This document shows, piece by piece, positions 33,151-41,996 of a DNA stretch of 64,000 nt; the stretch's first letter is position 1, and each line of letters opens with the position of its first letter. Both the position numbers and the translations under genes were made by a program. The notes under the pieces are model-generated. The model made no database searches. It was not told the DNA's origin and saw nothing but the letters and a program-made list of their open reading frames with translations. The stretch is from Candidatus Obscuribacter sp. Lineage in GTDB: Bacteria; Cyanobacteriota; Vampirovibrionia; Obscuribacterales; Obscuribacteraceae. The stretch lies in the NCBI GenBank assembly GCA_016718315.1, contig JADKDV010000005.1:434001-498000 (forward strand), read 5' to 3'.

Positions 33151-34380
33151 TTAGTCTTCTTTGAGCAAGTCTTCCACAGCTTGGATAGCTTTTTGCAGGC
33201 GTTCTTCAAATGTGCCACTGATGAGGACATAAGGGCGTCCATGAGCTGACAATTTTTGCTTACAACTGGCTAAAAATGTCTCTCTTTCTTCTGGCAAATG
33301 GCGCTGGGGATCTGTTACCCAGGGCACATCAACATCCAAAAGCAAATAGAGGTCATGGTTTTGTTTGGCTGCGCTAGCCTCTATAGCGGGGTCGACACGC
33401 TGGTAGAGCCATTCACTCCAGATTATTGTTGTGAGAGCATCTGTATCGCTAAAAATGACGCGATTGGCTCTGTGTGCCAGCGCTTCTTCAGAGGCTTGCA
33501 TGCCGTGGGCAAATATTGGCAAATCTTGCTCATTGAGCGCGTTTTCGATGGTTTCCATAAAGGTGCGCGCATATTCGGGCACGTGAACAGTCTCGAAATG
33601 ATTGGCTAGATTGGCTGTGAGTGTGCTTTTGCCTGTGGATTCGGGACCAAAGATGCAAACTCTCTTGAGATAATGCAAACGCACGTCCTCAGGCAAATAG
33701 CTCCAGTGCTTGAGTGGTGCTCGTCTGATGGCGGCAGAGTTTGCTTTGGTTAGCTGGCGCAAAGGGTCTACCGGTATAAACTGAGCGCCCAGGTTATCGG
33801 CTAGTGGTTTGTCGCTTAAATTGCCACTAAACAGGTAATCTACCCTCTCAGTGCCAGCACCTTTGAGTAAGGTCGCTTTGAGAGAAGGGGCCTCCATCTG
33901 GTTGTCCAAATGGCTGTCCAATTGTCCATCCAATCTGGTCTCTTGCTCAACATTTAAAATACGCAAATGAGGGCGTTTGGCTTTGAGCCAATGGATGCGC
34001 TTTGCTAAGTCGATGCTTTTATCTTTTGATGTGACCAAAACATAGACTGTGTCGCAATAAGCGCTGGCAAAATCAAGCAGATAAATATGCCCGCGATGCA
34101 AAGGCGCAAAATCGCCAATGATTAAGCCAGTGCTGCGCTGTTTTGCTACATCTAATTCGTATACGCCTTGCGGCATCAGCTCTCGTTCCTCGAGGTATTG
34201 TCTGGCTAAATTTTTGTGCGCTGGCTCTAAAAGCTCGATAGACATGCCACATATATCAGACGAAAGCCCCGGAGGTGTCGCTGTGGCTCGGGCTAAAAGG
34301 CGCCTGTCATCAGCTTCTCTGAGAAGCTTTTCGGCTTTGAGGACGAGATGCAAAGATGGGAAAGTGAAAATCACGCGCAC
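33151..34380 (-). CDS. DUF3343-NadR-like fusion (NMN adenylyltransferase / ribosylnicotinamide kinase)
   Basis: Protein of 409 residues in three parts. Residues 1-80 have the DUF3343 look (FTFPSLHLVLKAEKLL ... GLSSDICGMSIEL), a small domain proposed as a Se/S carrier-like fold. Residues 85-235 are a NadR-type nucleotidyltransferase (GLIIGDFAPLHRGHIYLL). Residues 240-409 are the NadR kinase with the P-loop VCIFGPESTGKST and VPEYARTFME. NadR makes NAD from nicotinamide riboside and NMN. No helix-turn-helix is present, so the repressor function of enteric NadR is absent. The arrangement with an N-terminal DUF3343 domain is unfamiliar to me. GC is lower than in the other NAD genes upstream. Confidence 0.85.
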   Translation of the reverse strand: MRVIFTFPSLHLVLKAEKLLREADDRRLLARATATPPGLSSDICGMSIELLEPAHKNLARQYLEERELMPQGVYELDVAKQRSTGLIIGDFAPLHRGHIYLLDFASAYCDTVYVLVTSKDKSIDLAKRIHWLKAKRPHLRILNVEQETRLDGQLDSHLDNQMEAPSLKATLLKGAGTERVDYLFSGNLSDKPLADNLGAQFIPVDPLRQLTKANSAAIRRAPLKHWSYLPEDVRLHYLKRVCIFGPESTGKSTLTANLANHFETVHVPEYARTFMETIENALNEQDLPIFAHGMQASEEALAHRANRVIFSDTDALTTIIWSEWLYQRVDPAIEASAAKQNHDLYLLLDVDVPWVTDPQRHLPEERETFLASCKQKLSAHGRPYVLISGTFEERLQKAIQAVEDLLKED

Positions 34381-34603
34381 GACTGACTACCTTTTTGTGC
34401 CATTATCCTTCCTAATATTGCACCTGCGCCAGTGGACATGAGGTCAGCGCAATCTTTGGTTGCATGATTGTTTAAGGGGGGTGTTTTTGTGGCAGGTAAG
34501 AAGAAGGTAAAATGTTCGGGAAATCCTTTCTTCGGGCTCCTGAGACGGGCATCCTCGCTTGATTTCCTGTGTTATACTGCGGTATAGGTAAAAGAGGGAA
34601 ACT

Positions 34604-34813
34604 ATGCAATATTTCCTTTGTCCAAGATGTCAGTTTAAAGTGCCGGCAAATAAACATATTTGCCAGACTTGTGGCTATAAAGTGCCCTCGTCTAAGCCTG
34701 CTCAGGGTGAGGCAAATGGTACCGATAATGGTACCAAGGCGCGCTCTTTCAGCAAGCTCTTTGGTTTTAACGCGACCAAGCAAAAAGACGCTCAGCAAGA
34801 AGCCCTAGGCTAA
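34604..34813 (+). CDS. Small zinc-ribbon protein
   Basis: Protein of 69 residues. YFLCPRCQFKVPANKHICQTCGYK is split by two CxxC pairs that form a zinc ribbon. A Ser/Thr/Lys-rich tail follows. The role is not known; such proteins bind nucleic acid or protein partners. AGAGGG precedes the ATG, and a good terminator follows 20 bases after the stop. Confidence 0.75.
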   Translation: MQYFLCPRCQFKVPANKHICQTCGYKVPSSKPAQGEANGTDNGTKARSFSKLFGFNATKQKDAQQEALG

Positions 34814-34834
34814 TTTGCTTCAGATTTGTTAAGG

Positions 34835-34863
34835 CACTACCAGACTATTGGTAGTGTTTTTTT
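34835..34863 (+). terminator. Terminator of the zinc-ribbon gene
   Basis: CACTACCA-gactat-TGGTAGTG followed by seven T residues. Confidence 0.92.
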
Positions 34864-34895
34864 GTGTACGCTGTGATCCACTCAGTTGTTCTTTG

Positions 34896-37391
34896 TCAGG
34901 ATTGATTGACAGCAATCAGTACAGAACTCTCTTTGACCGAGGCAATCGCTTTGCCAAAGTCATTGCGCGAGAGAATGCGTGTCAGCTGGTCGCGCTTGAG
35001 CCCCAAGAGAAGCACATCACACTGAGCCAGTTGAGCTGCTGCATAAATGGTTTTAGCCGGTGCGCCGCGATCTAGCGAGAGTGACTCTGGTACCGGTAGA
35101 TATTTGGCATCATTGTATGTAAGCGTAATTGACTTGGCCAGCTCATCTGCTAGTTTGCTCTCTGGGTCGCTGCTAAAGGGCACCATCAGTCTTTTGCCGG
35201 TAAAGTCAGGACTATTGAGCTTAGCTAGTACAACTGGACAATGGCACTGATTTTGTAGTTTGAGGAGCGCGCGCTCTCCGCCCAGAGAGCGCGTTTCGCC
35301 TTTCCATTCTAAGAGCGCCATATCTACTGCATGTGCTTCGATGGTCTCAATTAGAGCGTCGATCATGGCGTTTGCCACACGGATATTGGTATGCACCGGC
35401 ACCGACAGCTCTTCTCCGACCTGCTCTGCGCACTCGACAATACGTTTGCCATAAGCCGACGATACTTTGGTCGTGCTGGGATCTTTGTCCGGCGGCACAG
35501 TAATAACATGCAAGCACTCTATGGCATAACCGCGTGGTCTGGCCAGGTGGGCTGCCAGACGTAGCAAGTGACCGGCACTCTCGATGTCCTCGGCCACAAT
35601 TAAGATCTTGCCATTGCTCATTTCGGGCGAGCGCGACTGATACATCAAATAGGTGCTGCCAGTGCCCTTATGCAGCAATCTCTCGTTGAGTGATGTGAGA
35701 GCCAGGCTCTCTGTCCGTGTGATATCGCCCCTGGTGATAATACCGACCAGTTTGCCCTCTCTTGTCACAGGCAGGCGGCTGATTTTGTATTTGGACAGCA
35801 TCGTCAGGGCCCTGGCCAGTGTGGCGTCATGGGCGATGGTCACCGGCCGTGGTGTCATTAATTGGCTTATTGGTGTGTTTTCGTCAATCTTGCGCTTGCA
35901 GATACGGACAAGGTCTTCGGAGGTAAAAATACCAATGGCATGATTGTCTTGATCTACTACCGGGAAGCCTTTGTGGCTTGTGCCATTAAAGAGCGCTTTG
36001 ACTGATTTGACACTGTCACTCTGGCGCACCACCTGCACGTCTGTCTGCATTGCTCTGGCTACAGCGATATTGTTGGCGATTGATGTATCATCTGAGGCTT
36101 CGATATTGATGCCCTGAAATTGCAGGAGCTGATCGTAGATGGAACCTGGATTTAGCCTGTGGGCCACAAGGTAGGCGACAACACAGCTAATCATCAGCGG
36201 TAATACCACATTAAAGTCTGTTGTCATTTCGAAGATGATAATGACAGACGTCATTGGCACCCGCGCTACTGCGCAAAATACAGCTCCCATGCCTACTATG
36301 GCAAATGTCTCCAGATTAGTAGCGCCAGTTAGATGCAATTGTAAAAGAGAGATTAGCTGACCAAGACAGGCTCCCAGAGTCAACGATGGCGCAAACAGTC
36401 CGCCTGGTGCTCCTGAGCTATAGGCCAGTACGGTAAGACCAAAGAGAGTGGCAAATGACAGTAGCACCGTGTTTAAATCAAGATGCTGAGCCAGTAGCGC
36501 CTCTCTTAGGCCGGCAAAATTGTGAAAGAGCGGCGGCAAATAGAGCATCGTAACGCCGGTGATAAGCCCAGCCATAGCGCAAGATAAAGTTACTGGAATT
36601 TTGAGCTTGCGATTGACTGTGAGACCGCCAATAATGCTGCTATTAAATAGCGCTCCCACAAGACCAGCGATTACTCCGAGAAGCAGATAAAAAGGGATAT
36701 CTCTGGCGAAAAAAAGTGACTGGCTTGGATGCATCTGAATGTCCAGGCTGTGCACGCCCACCAGTCGAGCAAAAACAGCGGCTACAAAGCAGGCCACAAC
36801 ACAGGTGCCCACAGTAAAACTGGACATACGCCCGAGAAGCTCTTCTAGTACAAACATTACACCTGCTAGAGGCGCATTAAATGCGGCAGCCAGACCTGCT
36901 CCAGCTCCTGCTGCAATCAGTTGAGCGCGGTGCTTAGGTGAAGTATGTATATAAGTCGTGGCCTGTGCCGACAGGGCTGCCGAAAGGTGTACTGTTGGAC
37001 CTTCTCGTCCCATAGATAGACCAGAGCCCAGGGCAATAATGCCGCCAAAGAGCTTAGCCAGACATGTTTTAAAATTTAGCGGAATGGGCTCGCCCATGAT
37101 GCAGGCTTTTGTCTGTGGTATGCCGCTACCGGCTGCTTCTGGCGCTACAAACTGCACTAAAGCGCCGGCCACCGCGCCTCCGATCAGTCCAAAGAGCGGA
37201 AATAAGTAAGGACCTGGATAAACTCCATTTAAATGCAGCCGCAATGTGCCCAAAAGCCCCACGCCTTCTTTGACTGCAACAGCGCCAATGGCAGCTACCA
37301 GTCCAATGACGCAGGCTTCCAGGAGATTGATATTGGCGGGCTCAAGCTGAGCGTCACCCAGGTCTTTTGGCCCCGCACTGGGCTGATCCAT
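34896..37391 (-). CDS. ClC-family channel/antiporter with CBS pair and two USP-like domains
   Basis: Integral membrane chloride or H+/Cl- transporter of 831 residues. The ClC core (about residues 20-430) carries GSGIPQTKA and GREGPTVH, both selectivity-filter motifs. Two CBS domains follow at about 450-565 (IGIFTSEDLVRI, LVGIITRGD), which bind adenine nucleotides in related proteins. The remaining 250 residues form two tandem universal-stress-protein-like domains. These could sense ATP or stress and gate transport. The gene is monocistronic as far as I can see. Confidence 0.92.
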   Translation of the reverse strand: MDQPSAGPKDLGDAQLEPANINLLEACVIGLVAAIGAVAVKEGVGLLGTLRLHLNGVYPGPYLFPLFGLIGGAVAGALVQFVAPEAAGSGIPQTKACIMGEPIPLNFKTCLAKLFGGIIALGSGLSMGREGPTVHLSAALSAQATTYIHTSPKHRAQLIAAGAGAGLAAAFNAPLAGVMFVLEELLGRMSSFTVGTCVVACFVAAVFARLVGVHSLDIQMHPSQSLFFARDIPFYLLLGVIAGLVGALFNSSIIGGLTVNRKLKIPVTLSCAMAGLITGVTMLYLPPLFHNFAGLREALLAQHLDLNTVLLSFATLFGLTVLAYSSGAPGGLFAPSLTLGACLGQLISLLQLHLTGATNLETFAIVGMGAVFCAVARVPMTSVIIIFEMTTDFNVVLPLMISCVVAYLVAHRLNPGSIYDQLLQFQGINIEASDDTSIANNIAVARAMQTDVQVVRQSDSVKSVKALFNGTSHKGFPVVDQDNHAIGIFTSEDLVRICKRKIDENTPISQLMTPRPVTIAHDATLARALTMLSKYKISRLPVTREGKLVGIITRGDITRTESLALTSLNERLLHKGTGSTYLMYQSRSPEMSNGKILIVAEDIESAGHLLRLAAHLARPRGYAIECLHVITVPPDKDPSTTKVSSAYGKRIVECAEQVGEELSVPVHTNIRVANAMIDALIETIEAHAVDMALLEWKGETRSLGGERALLKLQNQCHCPVVLAKLNSPDFTGKRLMVPFSSDPESKLADELAKSITLTYNDAKYLPVPESLSLDRGAPAKTIYAAAQLAQCDVLLLGLKRDQLTRILSRNDFGKAIASVKESSVLIAVNQS

Positions 37392-37566
37392 AATTCAAAG
37401 GAGCTTTCATTTGGTGGATAGTATTCATATAAGTATATCGCTCTTTGATTGGCGCCTTGGCAATGAGGCATTGCTAATTCAACAATGATCAAACTGTTGC
37501 AAGTGACAGGCAGCACTGAGTTTGCAAAGTTACTCTAATAGAGTGCGTTACATCAAGGAGTTAGTC

Positions 37567-37968
37567 ATGAAGACCGCTTTTGCTCTATCTATAGTTGCCG
37601 CTCTTGCCCTTACCAGCTCAATGCCGGCATTTGCTTCTGGTACCGATGGTAAATCGAGTTCATCCGAATTTCTTAAAGAGTCGGCGATGTTTCCCGTCAA
37701 AATAATGGCAGTTGGCACTGCTTTTGCCGTAGGTACACCGATATCGGTGGTACGTAGCGAAGTCAATCGACTCGGTCAATATACTGAGGCATTTGTAGAA
37801 GAGGGCACTACTAAGGACGGCTCTCTGGGCTTGATGCTGGCTAGTGTGCCAGGAGAAGTCCTGCATACAGTTAGCACCGTCGGTGAAGGCATCTGGCATG
37901 GTGGCGAGCACGCATTAACTGGCTGGCAGAAGCCATTTAGTGCTGGTTCATTTAGTCTCGATGAGTAA
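37567..37968 (+). CDS. Small secreted protein of unknown function
   Basis: Protein of 133 residues with a classical signal peptide (cleavage near AFA-SG, residue 23), then a mostly hydrophobic-to-neutral mature part. There are no cysteines and no known motif. The mature part has two weakly hydrophobic stretches (AVGTAFAVGTPISVV, MLASVPGEVL). ATG 37567 is chosen because AAGGAG precedes it by 6 bases. Its last 17 bases overlap the 3' end of the convergent ndh gene. Confidence 0.68.
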   Translation: MKTAFALSIVAALALTSSMPAFASGTDGKSSSSEFLKESAMFPVKIMAVGTAFAVGTPISVVRSEVNRLGQYTEAFVEEGTTKDGSLGLMLASVPGEVLHTVSTVGEGIWHGGEHALTGWQKPFSAGSFSLDE

Positions 37969-39286
37969 TCCCCTGGAGGGCATCGGGCTTTTGCGCGCCG
38001 GTGCCCTCCTCTGTACCTGTCATTGTAATTAGCTGTACGCCGCGTCTGCGGCTAAAAAATGTCCAGAGCCAGCTGGTAAATACAAAGAGTCGATTGCGTA
38101 AACCAATCAAAAAGAAAATATGGATAATAAGCCAGCTTATCCAGGCGCCAGCACCGCTTAACTGGGCTTTAAAAGGCCATTTGATATTAGCTACGGCTCT
38201 AGCGCGGCCAATTGTGGCCAGGTCGCCTCTGTCTATGTAAACAAAGGGTTTGCGCGCTTGCCCTGCCAGATCGGCGCTAATTGTCTTGCCGATATAGGCA
38301 CCCATTTGCAGTGCGGCTTGCGCCACTCCCGGTAGTGGCTTGCCGTTTTGCTCTTTGTGGGCTAGATCGCCTATGATAAAGATTTCGCTGTGACCGAGAG
38401 CATTGAGATACTGGTCGACTACCACACAGCCCCGTTTGTCGAGGGCGGCGCCATAGCTCGTATTGATTGCCTGACTCAGGGCAGAGGCTTGCACACCTGC
38501 CGCCCAGACTGTGGTAGATGAATGAAATGTGCCTTTGTCTGTCACCACCAGGCCGTTTTGAATATCAGTAACCTTTGTGCCGAGCATAATTTGTACGCCA
38601 ATTTGTTGTAGTTGCCTGGCTGCACTTTTGGCTAGCTCCTCAGGGTAAGGCAAGAGTATGCGATCAGCTGCCTCCAGTAAAAACACTTTTGATTGGCAGG
38701 TTTTAATTAGATGAAAGTCACGGCATAAGTAGATATTGCAGGTGTCGGCTATTGCCCCCGCTATCTCCACACCGGTTGGTCCGGCGCCTATGACAATAAA
38801 GTTTATCGGTTTGTGATCCCCGGTTTCCAGCATCTGGCGCTCTGCGATTTCAAAGGCCGAAAGAATTCTGCTCCTTATATGGAGCGCGTCTTCGATAGAT
38901 TTTAGACCGGGTGCAAACTGCTCCCAATGCTCATTGCCAAAGTATGAGTGGCTTGCCCCAGTAGCAACAATCAGATAGTCATAAGCCAGGCTGATGCCAG
39001 TTTGGGTTTTGACACACTTAGCTTGACTGTCAAAGGCGATGACATTGTCCATCACTACTTCGATATTTTTGTGGTCGGACAGTATACTCCTGATTGGTTG
39101 GGCTATGTCCGAAGGTGCCAGTGTGGCTGTGGCTACCTGGTACAAGAGAGGTTGAAAGGTGTGATGGTTTTTGCGATCAAAAAGCGTAATCTCGACATTT
39201 TGTGAGCTGAGAGCGCGCGCTGCGGCCAGTCCAGCAAATCCGCCACCCACTATTACTACTTTTGTCTTTGATTTATTTGTTGCCAT
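37952..39286 (-). CDS. ndh: Type II NADH dehydrogenase (NDH-2)
   Basis: Monotopic FAD-dependent NADH:quinone oxidoreductase that feeds electrons into the respiratory chain without pumping protons. The 444 residues have an FAD-binding VVIVGGGFAGLAAA near the start, an NADH-binding VIGAGPTGVEIAG and the Tyr/Phe-rich substrate region. The C-terminal membrane-binding segment (AWISWLIIHIFFLIGLRNRLF) is typical. The gene ends inside the convergent small-protein gene by 17 bases. No obvious ribosome-binding site was found. Confidence 0.92.
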   Translation of the reverse strand: MATNKSKTKVVIVGGGFAGLAAARALSSQNVEITLFDRKNHHTFQPLLYQVATATLAPSDIAQPIRSILSDHKNIEVVMDNVIAFDSQAKCVKTQTGISLAYDYLIVATGASHSYFGNEHWEQFAPGLKSIEDALHIRSRILSAFEIAERQMLETGDHKPINFIVIGAGPTGVEIAGAIADTCNIYLCRDFHLIKTCQSKVFLLEAADRILLPYPEELAKSAARQLQQIGVQIMLGTKVTDIQNGLVVTDKGTFHSSTTVWAAGVQASALSQAINTSYGAALDKRGCVVVDQYLNALGHSEIFIIGDLAHKEQNGKPLPGVAQAALQMGAYIGKTISADLAGQARKPFVYIDRGDLATIGRARAVANIKWPFKAQLSGAGAWISWLIIHIFFLIGLRNRLFVFTSWLWTFFSRRRGVQLITMTGTEEGTGAQKPDALQGITHRD

Positions 39287-39407
39287 AATTAAGTTACCTG
39301 ACTTGGATGAGTTAAGGTAGCCTCTTTTAGTTCCTGATTTAAGGAGCTAATTTGGGGGCAAATCAAAGATAGCTGTTGGGGTTAGCGTTATTTCTGTGGA
39401 GTCACAT

Positions 39408-40325
39408 GTGATTTTGAGGCGTGCACTGATCGTAGCTACCGGTGTATTAGTTGCCGGGCTAGTCCTGTCTTTGCCTGTCAGTGCAGACTCACAGTCACTG
39501 TTTAAGCTCGGTCAGGTGCTCGAAAAACAAAATCAGTCACTTAAGGCAATTGAATATTATGATCGTGCTTACAGGGCGGATAAAACTAATCTGGATGCTC
39601 TCTACGCCTATGTGCGCGCCTGTTGTGCTAACGACAGACCGGGCGATTTGCTGGCGCCCTGCAATATCATTGTGGCGGCAGATCCTCAGGCAAAGCGCTT
39701 TAAGGCAATTTATTTGTATAGAGCCAATGCTTATAGCGCTGTGGATGAAAACCACAAGGCAATAGAGGATTGCAACAAAGCAATCCAGCTTGGTACTGAC
39801 GAATTTGGTGCACGTTTTTGCCGGGCTCATTGTTATGCCTCTATTGGCAAAGCTAAAGAAGCTTTGGCTGACTACGACCTGCTCATTGCCAAATATCCTA
39901 AATGTCGGATTAGCACGACTATTTGTGATCAGCGGGCCAAGCTTTTTGAGTCTATTGGGCAATATCAAAAAGCTATGGCGGATTGGACTTATCTAATTGG
40001 GGTATATCCCAAAAATCCTTACTATTTGCTCAACCGTGCCCAAGACAAAGTGGCGCTGGGCCAATATAAGGAAGCACTGGCTGATTATGACCTGGCTGTA
40101 AAAGTTGATCCCAAAGACGATCATTGTTACTTTTTGCGGGGTAAGCTCAAGCTTAAGCTGGGGCAGTTTTTGGCAGCTGCTGAAGACTTTAGTAGTAGTA
40201 TCAAGCTGGACGATGAGCCGAGCTGGACTATTTATAAATTGAGAGCTGAAGCATATGAAAAGGGTGGCAAGGCAGAGCTAGGCAAAGCCGACAGGCTAAA
40301 GGCTGCCAGAATGGAGCAGCTTTAG
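39408..40325 (+). CDS. Exported TPR protein
   Basis: Protein of 305 residues with a signal peptide (cleavage near VSA-DS, residue 27) and at least six TPR repeats. Clear ones are AIEYYDRAYRADKTN, AIEDCNKAIQLG, ALADYDLLIAKYPK, ALADYDLAVKVDPKDD and AAEDFSSSIKLDDEP. It probably scaffolds protein contacts in the periplasm or at the membrane. The GTG at 39408 is preferred over the GTG at 39396 because GGAG is 6 bases before it. Confidence 0.85.
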   Translation: MILRRALIVATGVLVAGLVLSLPVSADSQSLFKLGQVLEKQNQSLKAIEYYDRAYRADKTNLDALYAYVRACCANDRPGDLLAPCNIIVAADPQAKRFKAIYLYRANAYSAVDENHKAIEDCNKAIQLGTDEFGARFCRAHCYASIGKAKEALADYDLLIAKYPKCRISTTICDQRAKLFESIGQYQKAMADWTYLIGVYPKNPYYLLNRAQDKVALGQYKEALADYDLAVKVDPKDDHCYFLRGKLKLKLGQFLAAAEDFSSSIKLDDEPSWTIYKLRAEAYEKGGKAELGKADRLKAARMEQL

Positions 40326-40365
40326 TGGTGGCGTCCGCGCGCTCTCTCATTAGTTCCGCAGTGTT

Positions 40366-40878
40366 TTATTTTTGCTTTGACTGGCTGTCGCGCAGATATT
40401 CCATTAGTGGACGATATGAATCTGGCATAGTAGTGTCGTCAAATTGGGCTTGATGAACGCCAGAGCTGGTGTTGACCTTAATGCCATAGACAAATACGTC
40501 GCGGGCTGATTGGTTGAGTTTTTTTGCATCTTTGCTCTCAAGGATGCCACTTTGTATTACAAGATCTTGTAGCTTGTTTTGAGCGGCACTATCAAGATCG
40601 GCAAAGATTATTTCATAGCCTTGATTAACACCAGCAAAACCGCCACTTTGCGTCAACGCTACTGTCAATATTGTGGGTTTGTTTTGTTTGTCAGACATTG
40701 CTTTGCCTTTTGTTTTTGTCTTGTCACTGCCACCTTTTGACTGCTTTTTACAACAGTCGGTAGCGTTGGCATCACAACAGCTATCACCTGCTACTGCTGG
40801 TGGTGCTAGAGATATTGTCAGGGCGCTAGCCAGTGGTGCCAGTAATAAGCTTATTGCTTTTGCATTAATAATTTTCAT
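40366..40878 (-). CDS. Exported emfourin-like protein
   Basis: Protein of 170 residues. The signal peptide is cleaved near AVA-GD (about residue 31), followed by a Cys-rich stretch SCCDANATDCCKKQ and a Lys-rich linker. A C-terminal domain has SGGFAGVNQGYEIIFADL and HQAQFDDTTMPDSYRPLMEYL. This pattern matches emfourin, the family first described as the inhibitor of the M4 metalloprotease protealysin. No M4 protease is in the window, so a target cannot be named. ATG 40878 is preferred over an upstream in-frame start that would lengthen the N-terminus by 16 residues. Confidence 0.65.
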   Translation of the reverse strand: MKIINAKAISLLLAPLASALTISLAPPAVAGDSCCDANATDCCKKQSKGGSDKTKTKGKAMSDKQNKPTILTVALTQSGGFAGVNQGYEIIFADLDSAAQNKLQDLVIQSGILESKDAKKLNQSARDVFVYGIKVNTSSGVHQAQFDDTTMPDSYRPLMEYLRDSQSKQK

Positions 40879-40957
40879 ATTTTGTAGCTGACCTTGAGAT
40901 GTAGCGCCACCTTTATAAGGTTGCATTATACAGCTTGTTGCCGTCCCGTCTGGCTGG

Positions 40958-40982
40958 GGAACTATCTATCTTGCTCTTAGTC
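40958..40982 (+). promoter_or_regulatory. ECF-type promoter: GGAAC-N16-AGTC
   Basis: -35 GGAAC (40958-40962), 16-base spacer, -10 AGTC (40979-40982), ending 34 bases before the start at 41017 in the same orientation. One of eleven such sites. Confidence 0.65.
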
Positions 40983-41016
40983 CAAACTCCAAGAATGACA
41001 AGATAAGGGTGGAATT

Positions 41017-41931
41017 ATGATGTTTACTAGACTTTTGCTGGCGACAACTATGACTATTGTCCCGCTTGCTGTGGCTGCAATGCCCGCCCACGCCTCTGAC
41101 AAAGATAAGTTGGCCGCTGTAAGCTCAGCTAAAGACGATGGTAGTGATACCAGTGCAGATAAAGCAAATACAGCTAAAACTGCGGATAAAAATACTGTAG
41201 AAATTGTCAAAGAGGGCAAAGTCGAGGCTACAAAAGGGCAAGTCGAGCACGCCAAGATCAAGCAGACTAAGGCAGATAGAGCGATGATAGAGGCTGCCAA
41301 TCAAATCGATGGTGTTAACATCGACCCTAGCACTTTTAAAGAAAAGAAGAAGAAGTTTAGCGCTGGTAGTTTAAATCCTATCAAATGGATTTTTAAGCCA
41401 ATTATCGATATGCAAAAAGAAGTGGTGCATCTCGAGAAACAAATAATGAGACTGGAAGCGCCTATCGCCAGTCTGCAAAAGCCGATGATTGGTCTGCGCT
41501 CAGACATGGTGAGTGTGCAGGATCAAATGAACGTGATGCACGCGGATATTACAGATATCCACGGTGGCATGAAAGGTGTCGATAAACGTCTGGCTCACAT
41601 TGAGTCGCAATTGAATCAAATGTATGAACCAATTATCGATCTAAAAAATCCTGTGATTGCCCTGGAAAAGCCAGTTAATGGTGTCAGTAAACAGTTGAAT
41701 ACGCTTAAAACTGATTTAAAAGAGCTAAAAGACGTGGTCTCTTTGACTACTAAGTTAATCCTGGCAGCTGTTGTCGGCGTAGGTCTTTTGATCGTAGTTG
41801 GCACCCCAGTTGCTGCGCTATTTGCCTGGAGGCACAGACGGACAATCATGGAGAGACTTGGTGAAGACACCAAGGGCAAAGCTGAACCAACTGCTGAAAC
41901 TGCCGCAGAGAAGAGTGAATCCGCCAGGTAG
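41017..41931 (+). CDS. Exported coiled-coil membrane protein of unknown function
   Basis: Protein of 304 residues with a signal peptide (cleavage near AHA-SD, residue 27) and a Lys/Ala/Asp-rich linker. A long coiled coil of repeating pattern (about 130-245: QKEVVHLEKQIMRLEAPI, then LQKPMIGL, PIIDLKNPVIALEKPVNGV) follows, then a membrane helix (about 252-273) and a charged end. The coil repeats a 'L-x-x-P-[IMV]' motif. The role is unknown, and the topology is extracytoplasmic with a C-terminal anchor. An ECF-type promoter precedes it. Confidence 0.68.
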   Translation: MMFTRLLLATTMTIVPLAVAAMPAHASDKDKLAAVSSAKDDGSDTSADKANTAKTADKNTVEIVKEGKVEATKGQVEHAKIKQTKADRAMIEAANQIDGVNIDPSTFKEKKKKFSAGSLNPIKWIFKPIIDMQKEVVHLEKQIMRLEAPIASLQKPMIGLRSDMVSVQDQMNVMHADITDIHGGMKGVDKRLAHIESQLNQMYEPIIDLKNPVIALEKPVNGVSKQLNTLKTDLKELKDVVSLTTKLILAAVVGVGLLIVVGTPVAALFAWRHRRTIMERLGEDTKGKAEPTAETAAEKSESAR

Positions 41932-41996
41932 CTGCTGGGCAAGTACTATAACTTTCAGATTGCGGGTATAGAAGTCCTGTCAGCTGTGGGTGATGT

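Noticed and set aside
32944..33249. A hydrophobic rightward frame upstream of the NadR-like gene's end
   Set aside because: There is no ribosome-binding site, composition is that of AT-rich intergenic DNA, and its 3' half is opposite the NadR-like gene.
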